The notes beneath the pieces are model-generated. The model was not told the DNA's origin, did no database searches, and saw only the letters and a program-made list of their open reading frames with translations. The translations under genes were made by a program, and so were the position numbers. DNA of 64,000 nucleotides from Nocardia gamkensis NBRC 108242. GTDB taxonomy: Bacteria; Actinomycetota; Actinomycetes; Mycobacteriales; Mycobacteriaceae. The DNA lies in contig NZ_BDBM01000017.1 of assembly GCF_001612985.1 (NCBI RefSeq), positions 62,001 to 126,000 of the forward strand. Reading direction: 5' to 3'. Positions 33,361-40,992 of this stretch are shown piece by piece; the first letter of the stretch is position 1, and each line of letters opens with the position of its first letter.

Positions 33361-34339
33361 CCGGGAACATCCCAGTCAGGACGCGGGCCAGGCCAATCCG
33401 TTCGACACGGGTCTGCCGATGCTGCGCATTCCCGCGAGCAAGCCGTCGAAGCGACGGCGTTCACCCGGACGCCGCAAGCAGATTCGTCGACGGGAGCCGG
33501 AGTACGAGCCCGCGGAACCGCCGCGCCCTCCGGAACAACAGAGTGTCCGTCCGCGCCTCGGCGAGTGGGAGCAATGGCTCGAACCCGCGCCACCGGCCGC
33601 GCGAGTGCCGCAACCGGTGGCCGCGCAGCAGCGCCCCGCGTCCGCGGAGCCGGAGCCGGTCGAGTCCGAGGACGGCCCCGTCACGACGCCCGGGATCGTC
33701 AATCGCTCCGGAATCCATCCCGGCACCCCGGTGCGCCATCCTCGGCGCACCGATCAACAGCGCGGCAACCGCTCACTGACGGTCTTGATCGTGCTCGGCA
33801 TCGTGGTCGCCACCGTCTCCATCGGCCTGGCCATGATCTACGGTTCCGACGCGAATTCGCGCAAAGTGGCGGCGACGCAGCCACCGCGTGCGGCCGGGCC
33901 CGCCCCGACCACCTCGGCATCCACCTCACGCGTCAAGCCCCCGTGGGCGATCGCCACGCTGGGATGTGAGCAGAAGCGCACCGCCGACGTCGTTTCCGGC
34001 ACCGATCCGGGCGGCACCGGCAACGGCCCCGACGCGATCTTCGCCTTCGAGTACGCCTATTACGCCGAACGGTCCGGGTACCGGGCCCGCGCCGTGGTGG
34101 CCCCCGACGCGGCGGTCTCGCCCGCCGATCAGATCCAGCGCGGCATCAACCAGGTGCCTGCGGGCACCCGCTACTGTGTCGAGATCTCCCGGGCCGGAGA
34201 CGGCCCGGACGGCCAAGCGCGGTGGCAAGTCCGGTTGACACAGCAGTTCCCGGACGAAGAGCCGAACACCTTCACCCAGTTCATCACCACCCGCACCGGA
34301 ACCGATCAAACGCTGATCACCGGGATCACGGCAGGCTGA
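33347..34339 (+). CDS. single-pass membrane protein with extracellular domain, ESX-linked
   Basis: A 330-residue bitopic protein: a cytosolic N-terminal half rich in Pro and Arg (residues 1-140, disordered), one membrane helix (LTVLIVLGIVVATVSIGLAMIY, about 143-164), and an external domain of about 150 residues with two cysteines (LGCEQ and RYCVE) that could form a disulfide. The external part resembles a small folded domain seen in other actinobacterial proteins, but I cannot name it firmly. Third gene of the ESX-type cassette; it may anchor or chaperone the secreted proteins at the membrane. Confidence 0.7.
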   Translation: MTPPDREHPSQDAGQANPFDTGLPMLRIPASKPSKRRRSPGRRKQIRRREPEYEPAEPPRPPEQQSVRPRLGEWEQWLEPAPPAARVPQPVAAQQRPASAEPEPVESEDGPVTTPGIVNRSGIHPGTPVRHPRRTDQQRGNRSLTVLIVLGIVVATVSIGLAMIYGSDANSRKVAATQPPRAAGPAPTTSASTSRVKPPWAIATLGCEQKRTADVVSGTDPGGTGNGPDAIFAFEYAYYAERSGYRARAVVAPDAAVSPADQIQRGINQVPAGTRYCVEISRAGDGPDGQARWQVRLTQQFPDEEPNTFTQFITTRTGTDQTLITGITAG

Positions 34340-34397
34340 CCTCTCCGCGCGGCGTGAATTGGCTACCGCGCCGGTACGAACCGCGCACCGGCTCCGC

Positions 34398-34808
34398 TCA
34401 GCGCGGCGTCAGCTTGACGACCGGAATCACCCGGTCGGTCTTCTCCTGGTACTCGGCGAAGCCGGGCATCACCTCGACCATCGCGGCGTAGAGGCGATCG
34501 CGCTCCGGCCCTTCGGTGATCGGAGTCGCCGTCGCCTCGAGGGTTTCGGTGCCGATCTCGAGGGTGACCGTCGGATTGACGCGCACGTTGTGAAACCAGT
34601 CCGGATTGGTCGGAGCGCCCGCTTTGGAGGCGATGACCACGATGTCGTCGCCGTCGCGGATGAACGCGAGCGGATTGGTGCGCGGAAGACCGGATTTGGC
34701 GCCGATGCTGGTGAGCAGCAGCAGCTCGCGGCCCTCGAAGGGGCCGCCGACCTTGCCCTGGTTGGCGCGGAATTCTTCGATGATCTGGGTGTTCCAGTCG
34801 CCTGCCAT
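34398..34808 (-). CDS. deazaflavin(F420)-dependent nitroreductase family protein
   Basis: A 136-residue split-beta-barrel protein of the Ddn family. Family blocks LLLTSIGAKSGLPRTNPLAFIRDGDDIVVIASKAG and NPDWFHNVRVNPTVTLEIG are clear. In mycobacteria Ddn binds reduced F420 and reduces quinones or nitro compounds; several paralogues are usual in Nocardia. Cytosolic or loosely membrane-associated. It lies convergent with the ESX-type cassette and upstream of the two-component genes on the other strand; no partner gene is apparent. Confidence 0.9.
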   Translation of the reverse strand: MAGDWNTQIIEEFRANQGKVGGPFEGRELLLLTSIGAKSGLPRTNPLAFIRDGDDIVVIASKAGAPTNPDWFHNVRVNPTVTLEIGTETLEATATPITEGPERDRLYAAMVEVMPGFAEYQEKTDRVIPVVKLTPR

Positions 34809-34921
34809 GACTTGTCTCTCCTGCGGAGTCGGGTGCGCCGGGTCGTCGCGAGCCTACCCAGGACGGCGGCCCCGGGCCGAACTAACGGCCAACCAACAGC
34901 GGCAGGGGGCACGATGACGGG

Positions 34922-35578
34922 GTGCGGGTGCTTGTTGTCGAGGACGAGACATTGCTGGCCGACGCGATCGCCGACGGGTTGCGCCGACATGCCATGGCGG
35001 TCGACGTGGTGTACGACGGCGCGGCGGCGCTGGAGCGTACCGGCGTCAACGACTACGACGTGGTGGTACTCGATCGGGATCTACCCGGGGTCTCCGGTGA
35101 CACGGTGTGCGGCACGCTCACCGCGTCCGGCGGCTCGGCCCGGATCCTGATGCTCACAGCGGCGAGCGCCGTGGCCGAACGGGTAGCGGGTCTGGGACTG
35201 GGCGCCGACGACTACCTGACGAAACCGTTCGCGTTCGCCGAGCTGGTCGCCCGTATCCAGGCGCTCGGGCGCCGGGCGCGCAGCGCCGCTCCCCCGGTGC
35301 TGGAGCGCTCCGGCATCCGGCTCGACCCGCACCGGTTCTCCGTCACCAGGAACGGCGCACCGGTCACGCTGTCGCGCAAGGAGTTCGCGGTGCTGGCCGA
35401 GCTGCTGCGCGCGGACGGCGGCGTGGTCTCGGCCGAGCAGCTGCTGGAGAAGGCCTGGGACGAGCACATCGACCCGTTCACCGGCGTCGTGCGGTACACG
35501 ATCATGAACGTGCGGCGGAAGCTGGGCGAGCCGCGGGTGATCGAGACCGAGCCCGGCGTGGGGTACCGGATCCGATGA
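34922..35578 (+). CDS. OmpR-family response regulator
   Basis: A 218-residue regulator with an N-terminal receiver domain (acidic pocket VEDE at 6-9, phospho-acceptor Asp in VVLDRDLPG near residue 50, Lys in YLTKPF near 102) and a C-terminal winged helix of the OmpR/PhoB type (LSRKEFAVLAELLRADGGVVSAEQLL). GTG start. Its stop overlaps the kinase ATG by 4 bp. Controls unknown genes in response to the partner kinase. Confidence 0.95.
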   Translation: MRVLVVEDETLLADAIADGLRRHAMAVDVVYDGAAALERTGVNDYDVVVLDRDLPGVSGDTVCGTLTASGGSARILMLTAASAVAERVAGLGLGADDYLTKPFAFAELVARIQALGRRARSAAPPVLERSGIRLDPHRFSVTRNGAPVTLSRKEFAVLAELLRADGGVVSAEQLLEKAWDEHIDPFTGVVRYTIMNVRRKLGEPRVIETEPGVGYRIR

Positions 35579-36738
35579 GCGGGCGCACGATCCGGCTGCG
35601 GCTCACCCTGCTGTACGCGACGGCGTTCTTCCTGGCCGGTGCGGTACTCATCGCGTTGATGTACTTCTACCTGAACCAGTCGCTGGAGCGACGGCCCGGC
35701 GGCGGCGCCCAGCAGGTGGTACGGGAGTATCTGCTCGAACGGGCCGAGCGGAACCGGGCGCCCGTCTCCACGGAGTTGTTCAAAGCGCTGACCGAGCAGG
35801 CCCAGCGGAATCGGCGGGACACCTTGCGCGCCATGCTGGTCTGGTCGCTGGTATCGCTCGGCGCGGTGGGGATCGCCGCGGGCGGATTCGGCTGGTTGCT
35901 GGCCGGACGCGCCCTGCATCCCTTGCAGCGCATCACCGCGACCGCGCGGCGAGTCGCCGATACCAGCCTGCACGAGCGCATCGCCCTCGACGGTCCGCAG
36001 GACGAGATCAAGGATCTGGCCGACACGTTCGACGCGATGCTCGAGCGCCTGGACCGGGCCTTCGACGGACAGCGCCGGTTCGTGGCGAACGCCTCCCACG
36101 AGCTGCGCACACCGCTGACCATCAACCGGACGCTGATCGAAGTGGCGTTGGAAGACCCCGGCGTTCCCGAGTCCACCCGCCGGCTCGGCGCCACGCTCTT
36201 GGAGGTCAACCGCAGGCACGAACGGCTCATCGACGGCCTTCTGGTGCTGGCGACCAGCGAACAGCGGCTGACCGAACACCGTCGCATCGATGTCGCCGAC
36301 ATCGCCGCCGACGCGGTCGGAACATGCGCCGCGCGGCCGGGGGCCGAGATCTCCGCCGATCTCGAACCCGCGACTGTGCTCGGAGATCCGCTCCTGCTGG
36401 AACGCCTCGTGCTCAATCTGCTGGACAACGCACTGCGCTATAACCTCCCCGAACACGGCTGGGTGGCGATCCGGTCCCGAGCGATCGGCGACCGCGCCGT
36501 GCTCACCGTGGAGAACAGCGGTGCGCCGGTCCCCGCGTTCGAGGTCGAGAGCCTCTTCGAACCGTTCCGCCGACTCTCCACCACCGAACGCTTGGCCGAT
36601 TCCGGCGCACGCGGCGCCGGGCTCGGCCTGTCGATCGTGCGCTCCGTCGCGCAGGCCCACGGGGGCACGGTTCGTGCGGCGGCGCGTGCGGACGGCGGTC
36701 TCGCGGTCACCGTCGAATTCCCGCGCGCCCAGGGATGA
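35575..36738 (+). CDS. sensor histidine kinase
   Basis: A 387-residue membrane kinase: TM1 at about residues 9-30, a short extracellular loop of about 60 residues, TM2 at about 90-110, a HAMP domain, then the phosphorylation motif RRFVANASHELRTPLTINRTLIE and the ATPase with N-box LVLNLLDNALRYN and the G1/G2 boxes GAGLGLSIV. It phosphorylates the cotranslated OmpR-type regulator. The loop is too small for a large ligand domain, suggesting envelope stress or small-molecule sensing. Convergent with the hemophore-related gene across two strong hairpins. Confidence 0.95.
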   Translation: MSGRTIRLRLTLLYATAFFLAGAVLIALMYFYLNQSLERRPGGGAQQVVREYLLERAERNRAPVSTELFKALTEQAQRNRRDTLRAMLVWSLVSLGAVGIAAGGFGWLLAGRALHPLQRITATARRVADTSLHERIALDGPQDEIKDLADTFDAMLERLDRAFDGQRRFVANASHELRTPLTINRTLIEVALEDPGVPESTRRLGATLLEVNRRHERLIDGLLVLATSEQRLTEHRRIDVADIAADAVGTCAARPGAEISADLEPATVLGDPLLLERLVLNLLDNALRYNLPEHGWVAIRSRAIGDRAVLTVENSGAPVPAFEVESLFEPFRRLSTTERLADSGARGAGLGLSIVRSVAQAHGGTVRAAARADGGLAVTVEFPRAQG

Positions 36739-36746
36739 CGCACCGC

Positions 36747-36772
36747 CCGGGGTCGCGTCGACGCGACCCCGG
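36747..36772. terminator. 26-bp perfect palindrome, bidirectional terminator
   Basis: CCGGGGTCGCG-TCGA-CGCGACCCCGG, fully symmetrical, 8 bp after the histidine kinase stop. As RNA it folds to an 11-bp GC stem with a tetraloop. Confidence 0.75.
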
Positions 36773-36790
36773 CGCGGCTACCCGAGGGGT

Positions 36791-36816
36791 ACGGGCGAGT
36801 CCGACACCTCGCCCGT
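36791..36816. terminator. second hairpin in the convergent gap
   Basis: ACGGGCGAG (36791-36799) pairs with CTCGCCCGT (36808-36816) over 8 nt, 6 bp after the stop of the minus-strand hemophore-related gene. Confidence 0.7.
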
Positions 36817-36822
36817 CCTGGC

Positions 36823-37200
36823 TCAGTAGTTGTGGCAGGTCTCGGCGAGGACGCGCATCTTGTCGCGGTGCTCCTGCGCCTGCGGCGAGTCGCGGCGCTC
36901 CTCGAGCCTGCCCTTGGCCTCCGGGTGCTTGTCCAGGAACTCCCGAGCACGCTGCTTGCGCTGCTCGACCGGGAGACTCAGGAACTCCTGCAACTTCGCC
37001 TTGCGGTCGGGATGCGCGTCGAGCCGGGCGGCGAGATCGGGGAACTGGGCGTGGACGGCGGCATCGAGCTGGGCGAAGCTGCAAGTTGTTTCGAGCAGTC
37101 CACCCGGCCGCGGCTGCGCGGAGGCGGTCGCCGGAACCAGCAGCGCACCCGCGGCGAGCAGACCGCCGAGAGCGAGGGTGGCTCGAACGATTCTCGTCAT
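36823..37200 (-). CDS. secreted hemophore-related protein (Rv0203/MHB family)
   Basis: A 125-residue exported protein: signal peptide (residues 1-28, cleavage after ATASA), then a helical domain with CSFAQLDAAVHAQFPDLAARLDAHPDRKAKLQEFLSLPVEQRKQRAREFLDKHP-like sequence and a terminal AETCHNY. The two cysteines probably form a disulfide. Proteins of this type are labelled hemophore-related in mycolate actinomycetes; Rv0203 binds heme for uptake. The heme ligand cannot be assigned here. No heme transporter lies nearby. Confidence 0.85.
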   Translation of the reverse strand: MTRIVRATLALGGLLAAGALLVPATASAQPRPGGLLETTCSFAQLDAAVHAQFPDLAARLDAHPDRKAKLQEFLSLPVEQRKQRAREFLDKHPEAKGRLEERRDSPQAQEHRDKMRVLAETCHNY

Positions 37201-37377
37201 GTCGGATATCCCTTTCGGTTGGACGTTCGGGTCGCTGCGACGCGGCCCGGCGTTCAGTCCATCAGGAAGGGTGTTTGGACGGCGCTAGGCGATGATGCCC
37301 CCCGCGCGCCCGCCGCCGGGCTACCGTGGGGGTCGCTGTTGTGTCCCGATCGGCTGATCACCGCTGCTGGAGGCGTC

Positions 37378-38187
37378 TTGCGCACCATCGCTCGTGTACT
37401 GCTCGTTCTCGCGGCCCTCGTCTGCGCCGCGGTGTCGACACCGCCCGCGCTCGCCGCCCCGGACGCCGTGCGGCTCGACGATTTCACCGCGCGCAAGCTC
37501 GACGAAGTGCTGTCGTTGCGCGCTCAGGCACCCGCTTCGGCGAGTAAGGCCGAATTGATCGAGCTGCTGTCGCGTCCGTTCCTCGGCACGCCCTACGGCG
37601 CGAACATGCTGGTCGGGTCGGCGACCCAGCCCGAACAGCTGGTCATCGACTTCCGCAGGGTGGACTGCTTCACCTACCTCGATTACGTCGAGGCGCTCAG
37701 CAGATCCGCCGACCGCGACCAGTTCACCAGGAACCTGATCGAGACGCGTTACGCCGATGGCCGAGTCGATTTCCGGCAGCGCAAACACTTCTTCACCGAC
37801 TGGGCGCACACCACCGGAGTCGCGGCCGGCGACGTCACGGCGGCGGTGAGCCCCGCGGCGGTGACCGTCACCAAGCACCTCAACGCGAAAGCCGACGGCG
37901 GCAACTACCTTCCCGGGCTCCCCGTGGTCGATCGCGCGATCACCTACATTCCCGGCGCGGCCGTCGACCAGAGCGTCGTGAACGGGCTGCGCACCGGCGA
38001 CTACATCGGCGCCTACACCGACCAGCCGGGCTTGGACGTCACCCACGTCGGCATCTTCGTCATGACCGCCGCGGGGCCGGTCTTCCGCAACGCGTCCTCG
38101 CTCGCGGGCAACGACAAAGTGGTGGACTCGCCCTTCACCGAGTACGTGCGGTCCACGCCGGGCATCGTCGTCCTCCGCGCGCTATAG
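37378..38187 (+). CDS. DUF1460 exported amidase-like protein
   Basis: A 269-residue exported protein with a signal peptide (VLLVLAALVCAAVSTPPALA) followed by a DUF1460 domain. The presumed nucleophile is Cys in VDCFTYLDYVEAL and the His partner is in KHFFTDWAHTT or DVTHVGIFV; the domain has an NlpC/P60-like papain fold and is annotated as N-acetylmuramoyl-L-alanine amidase-like. Likely acts on cell-wall fragments. Start is uncertain: TTG 37378 has GGAGG only 4 nt upstream, and TTG 37339 is an alternative. The stop codon lies in a 20-bp tandem repeat. Confidence 0.82.
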   Translation: MRTIARVLLVLAALVCAAVSTPPALAAPDAVRLDDFTARKLDEVLSLRAQAPASASKAELIELLSRPFLGTPYGANMLVGSATQPEQLVIDFRRVDCFTYLDYVEALSRSADRDQFTRNLIETRYADGRVDFRQRKHFFTDWAHTTGVAAGDVTAAVSPAAVTVTKHLNAKADGGNYLPGLPVVDRAITYIPGAAVDQSVVNGLRTGDYIGAYTDQPGLDVTHVGIFVMTAAGPVFRNASSLAGNDKVVDSPFTEYVRSTPGIVVLRAL

Positions 38188-38240
38188 GTCGCCTCGGCGC
38201 GGAATAGGTCGCCTCGGCGCGGAATAGGTCGCCTCCGCCG
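38184..38240. repeat. 20-bp tandem repeat, about 2.7 copies
   Basis: The unit ATAGGTCGCCTCGGCGCGGA occurs at 38184 and 38204 exactly, and the third copy at 38224 is identical for 12 bp and then diverges. The first copy includes the TAG stop of the DUF1460 gene, so the array may have arisen by slippage at the gene end. Confidence 0.9.
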
Positions 38241-38242
38241 AG

Positions 38243-39748
38243 CTAGGAAACGGGCACCGGCGGCCGGACCGCCGATTTCGGCGTGCCGGTGAGCGTCTTG
38301 TCCAAGTCCGTGCGCAGGGTGGTCGCCGAGTCGAGCAGGTAGTTCTGCCGCACCTTCCACGGATGACGGTCGCCTTGGCGGGGGAAGTCGCCGATGGAGC
38401 GCTGGATGTAGCCGGAGGCCAGATCCAGCAGCGGGTGTTCGCCGAGTTCGCCCCGCGGCTCGGGCACCACGGCAGCGTAGCCCTTGCGGTCCATGTGATT
38501 GAGCACTTTGCAGATCAACCGAGAGGTGAGATCGGCGCGCAGGGTCCACGAGGCGTTGGTGTATCCGATGCACACGGCGAAGTTGGGGACGCCGGTGAGC
38601 ATGGTCCCCTGCCAGACGAACTGGTCGGACAACTCCACTCGCGCGCCGTCGACGCTGGGCGTGATGCCGCCGAAGGCCAGCAGTTGCAGCCCGGTAGCGG
38701 TGATCACGACGTCCGCGTCGAGCACCCGGCCGGACGTCAGCCGGATGCCTTCCGGCACGAACGTGTCGATGTGGTCGGTGACGACCTCGGCCTTGCCCTT
38801 CTTCATCGCCTTGAAGAAGTCCGCGTCCGGGACGGCGCACAGCCGCTGGTCCCAGGGGTTGTAGCTGGGTGTGAAGTGCTCGGCGACGGCCCGGTCGTCC
38901 TTCAGGATGCGGGTGGTGAGACCGGTGAGCAGCTTGCGCGCCGCTTCCGGACGGCGCCGGCAGTACTGGTAGAAGCCGATGCCGAACAGGATGTTCTTGG
39001 TTCGGATCAGGCGGTGCGCGGGCCGCGGCGGCAGCAGCTCGCGGATCTTGTCGGCCACTTTGTCCCGGCCCGGAACGGCGCTGATCCAGGTCGGCGACCG
39101 TTGCAGCATCGTCACCAGTTGCGCTTGCTCCGCCATGGCCGGGACCAGCGTGACCGCGGTGGCGCCGCTGCCGATCACCACGACGCGCTTGCCGCGATAG
39201 TCGAAGTCCTCGGGCCAGAACTGCGGGTGCACCACTTCGCCCGCGAACGACGAGATGCCGGGGAACGCCGGCGCGTAGGGCCGGTCGTAGTCGTAGTACC
39301 CGGCGCAGGCGTAGAGGAAGCCACAGGTGAGCGTGCGCGTCTCGGTGGCACCCGACTCGTCGCGCTGCTCGAGGGTCAGCGTCCAGCGCGCGGCGCCGCT
39401 GTCCCAGTCGGCGGCGATCACCTTGGTGCGGTAGCGGATGTGCCGGTCGATGCCGTGCTCGGTCGCGGTCTCGGTGATGTAGCGCAGGATCGACGGACCG
39501 TCGGCGATCGACTTGGCGTCACGCCACGGCTTGAACGGGTAGCCGAGGGTGAACATGTCCGAGTCCGATCGGATGCCCGGGTATTTGAACAGGTCCCAGG
39601 TGCCGCCCAGGGTGTCGCGCGCCTCCAGGATGGCGTAGGTCTTGCCGCGGCACTCGGTCTGCAGCCGGTAGGCCGCGCCGATGCCGGATAGTCCGGCGCC
39701 GACGATCACGACATCGAGGTGGTCCGGTGCTGCGGCGGCTTCGGTCAT
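38243..39748 (-). CDS. flavin-containing (Baeyer-Villiger-type) monooxygenase
   Basis: A 501-residue FAD/NADPH monooxygenase. First Rossmann motif VVIVGAGLSGIGAAYRL (about 14-30), second VVVIGSGATAVTLVPAM, and the Baeyer-Villiger fingerprint FAGEVVHPQFWP (FxGxxxHxxxW) between them. Overall length and GGTWDLFKYPGIRSDSDMFTLGY match the EthA-like group, which oxidizes ketones and activates thioamide drugs in mycobacteria. Start MTEAAAAPDHLDVV at 39748. Divergent from an AraC-type activator 70 bp away, which probably controls it. Confidence 0.93.
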   Translation of the reverse strand: MTEAAAAPDHLDVVIVGAGLSGIGAAYRLQTECRGKTYAILEARDTLGGTWDLFKYPGIRSDSDMFTLGYPFKPWRDAKSIADGPSILRYITETATEHGIDRHIRYRTKVIAADWDSGAARWTLTLEQRDESGATETRTLTCGFLYACAGYYDYDRPYAPAFPGISSFAGEVVHPQFWPEDFDYRGKRVVVIGSGATAVTLVPAMAEQAQLVTMLQRSPTWISAVPGRDKVADKIRELLPPRPAHRLIRTKNILFGIGFYQYCRRRPEAARKLLTGLTTRILKDDRAVAEHFTPSYNPWDQRLCAVPDADFFKAMKKGKAEVVTDHIDTFVPEGIRLTSGRVLDADVVITATGLQLLAFGGITPSVDGARVELSDQFVWQGTMLTGVPNFAVCIGYTNASWTLRADLTSRLICKVLNHMDRKGYAAVVPEPRGELGEHPLLDLASGYIQRSIGDFPRQGDRHPWKVRQNYLLDSATTLRTDLDKTLTGTPKSAVRPPVPVS

Positions 39749-39818
39749 GTCTCCAGTGTGCGAGCCGAGCGCGGCCGCTTTCTTGACTTTGCGCGACAAG
39801 TATTTGATCCTCGACGAC

Positions 39819-40856
39819 ATGTCGGTGATTCGCTCCGCGGGGTTGCGCGGATTTCGCGCGACGGTCGCCGAGCTGGGTGGTGACGCCGAGGCACTGGCCG
39901 CGGCATGCGGCCTGCCGGTGGCCGCCCTGGACGCCGACGACCTGCTCGTGCCCGACGAGTCCGTCGCGGCGGTGCTGGAACTGGCCGCGCACCAGCTGCG
40001 CTGTCCCGACCTGGGCTTGCGGATCTCCCATCGGCAGGACCTGGACATGCTCGGCCCGCTGGCGCTGGCCATCCGCAATTCGGCGTCACTGGCCGACGTG
40101 CTCGAGTGTTCGTCGCGATACCTGTTCCTGCACGCGCGGTCGCTCAGCTTGACCCTGGAGCCCGACCCCTATGGCGATCGCGGCGTGATCGCGCTGCGCT
40201 ACGGCATGCGGCCCGGACTTCCCACTCCCGTCCAGGGCACCGACCTCGGGCTGGCATTCGTGCATCGCACCATTCAGCGCTTGGTGGACGACCGTTACGG
40301 ACTGCGCTCGGTCGAGCTGCCCTATCGCCCGGCGGCGGCGGTCGCCGGTTACGAGAAGTTCTTCGGCGCGCCGGTGCGGGTCGAGCGGCCGTTCGCGGCG
40401 CTGCGGGTGCCGAGCAGCCTGGCGAGCAGGCCGCTCACCGGCGGTGATGAGAACCTGCACCGGCTGGCCATGGCGTTCCTGGCCGCGCAGTCCGGCGACG
40501 CGGCGGCGGCGATCGCGCCGCAGGTACGCGCCGCGGCGGAGCAATTGCTCGGCACCGCCGCACCCGGGATCGGCGCGGTGGCACGGCTTCTCATGGTGCA
40601 CCCGCGCACCCTGCAACGACGTCTCGCCGCCGAGCACACCTCGTTCGCCGCGATCCTGGACGAGGTCCGCAGGGACGCGGCGCGACGGTATCTGACCACG
40701 ACGGACATGCCGATGAGTCAGGTGGCCTCGCTGATCGGGTTGTCCGAGCAGGCGACGTTCACCCGATGCGCCCGAAGATGGTGGGGCACAACGCCCAGCG
40801 CCGTGCGCCGCACCGGCGCGCAGGCAAGAGCCCAGCCGCACAACACATTCGGGTGA
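39819..40856 (+). CDS. AraC family transcriptional regulator (arabinose-binding-domain type)
   Basis: A 345-residue regulator of the OruR/ArgR-like AraC group: a long N-terminal effector domain (about 1-210) and a C-terminal double HTH with GAVARLLMVHPRTLQRRLAAEHTSF and PMSQVASLIGLSEQATFTRCARRWWGTTP. Start ATG 39819 just follows a TTGACT-containing AT-rich stretch. Divergently oriented to the monooxygenase gene, in the same way that AraC regulators face EthA-like or hydroxylase genes elsewhere; probably activates it in response to a ketone or steroid-like substrate (inference). Confidence 0.9.
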   Translation: MSVIRSAGLRGFRATVAELGGDAEALAAACGLPVAALDADDLLVPDESVAAVLELAAHQLRCPDLGLRISHRQDLDMLGPLALAIRNSASLADVLECSSRYLFLHARSLSLTLEPDPYGDRGVIALRYGMRPGLPTPVQGTDLGLAFVHRTIQRLVDDRYGLRSVELPYRPAAAVAGYEKFFGAPVRVERPFAALRVPSSLASRPLTGGDENLHRLAMAFLAAQSGDAAAAIAPQVRAAAEQLLGTAAPGIGAVARLLMVHPRTLQRRLAAEHTSFAAILDEVRRDAARRYLTTTDMPMSQVASLIGLSEQATFTRCARRWWGTTPSAVRRTGAQARAQPHNTFG

Positions 40857-40992
40857 CGCGGCGACAACATTCCGGCGTCCGATCCGTCCGTTTCGATAAC
40901 GGTTGCCCCCGAAAGCCCTCGACCCATTCCCTCCTCGACGCCGTGTCTTTACCGTCGAAGACGGGGTAGGTGTGCACCGGAAGGGGGACTCC

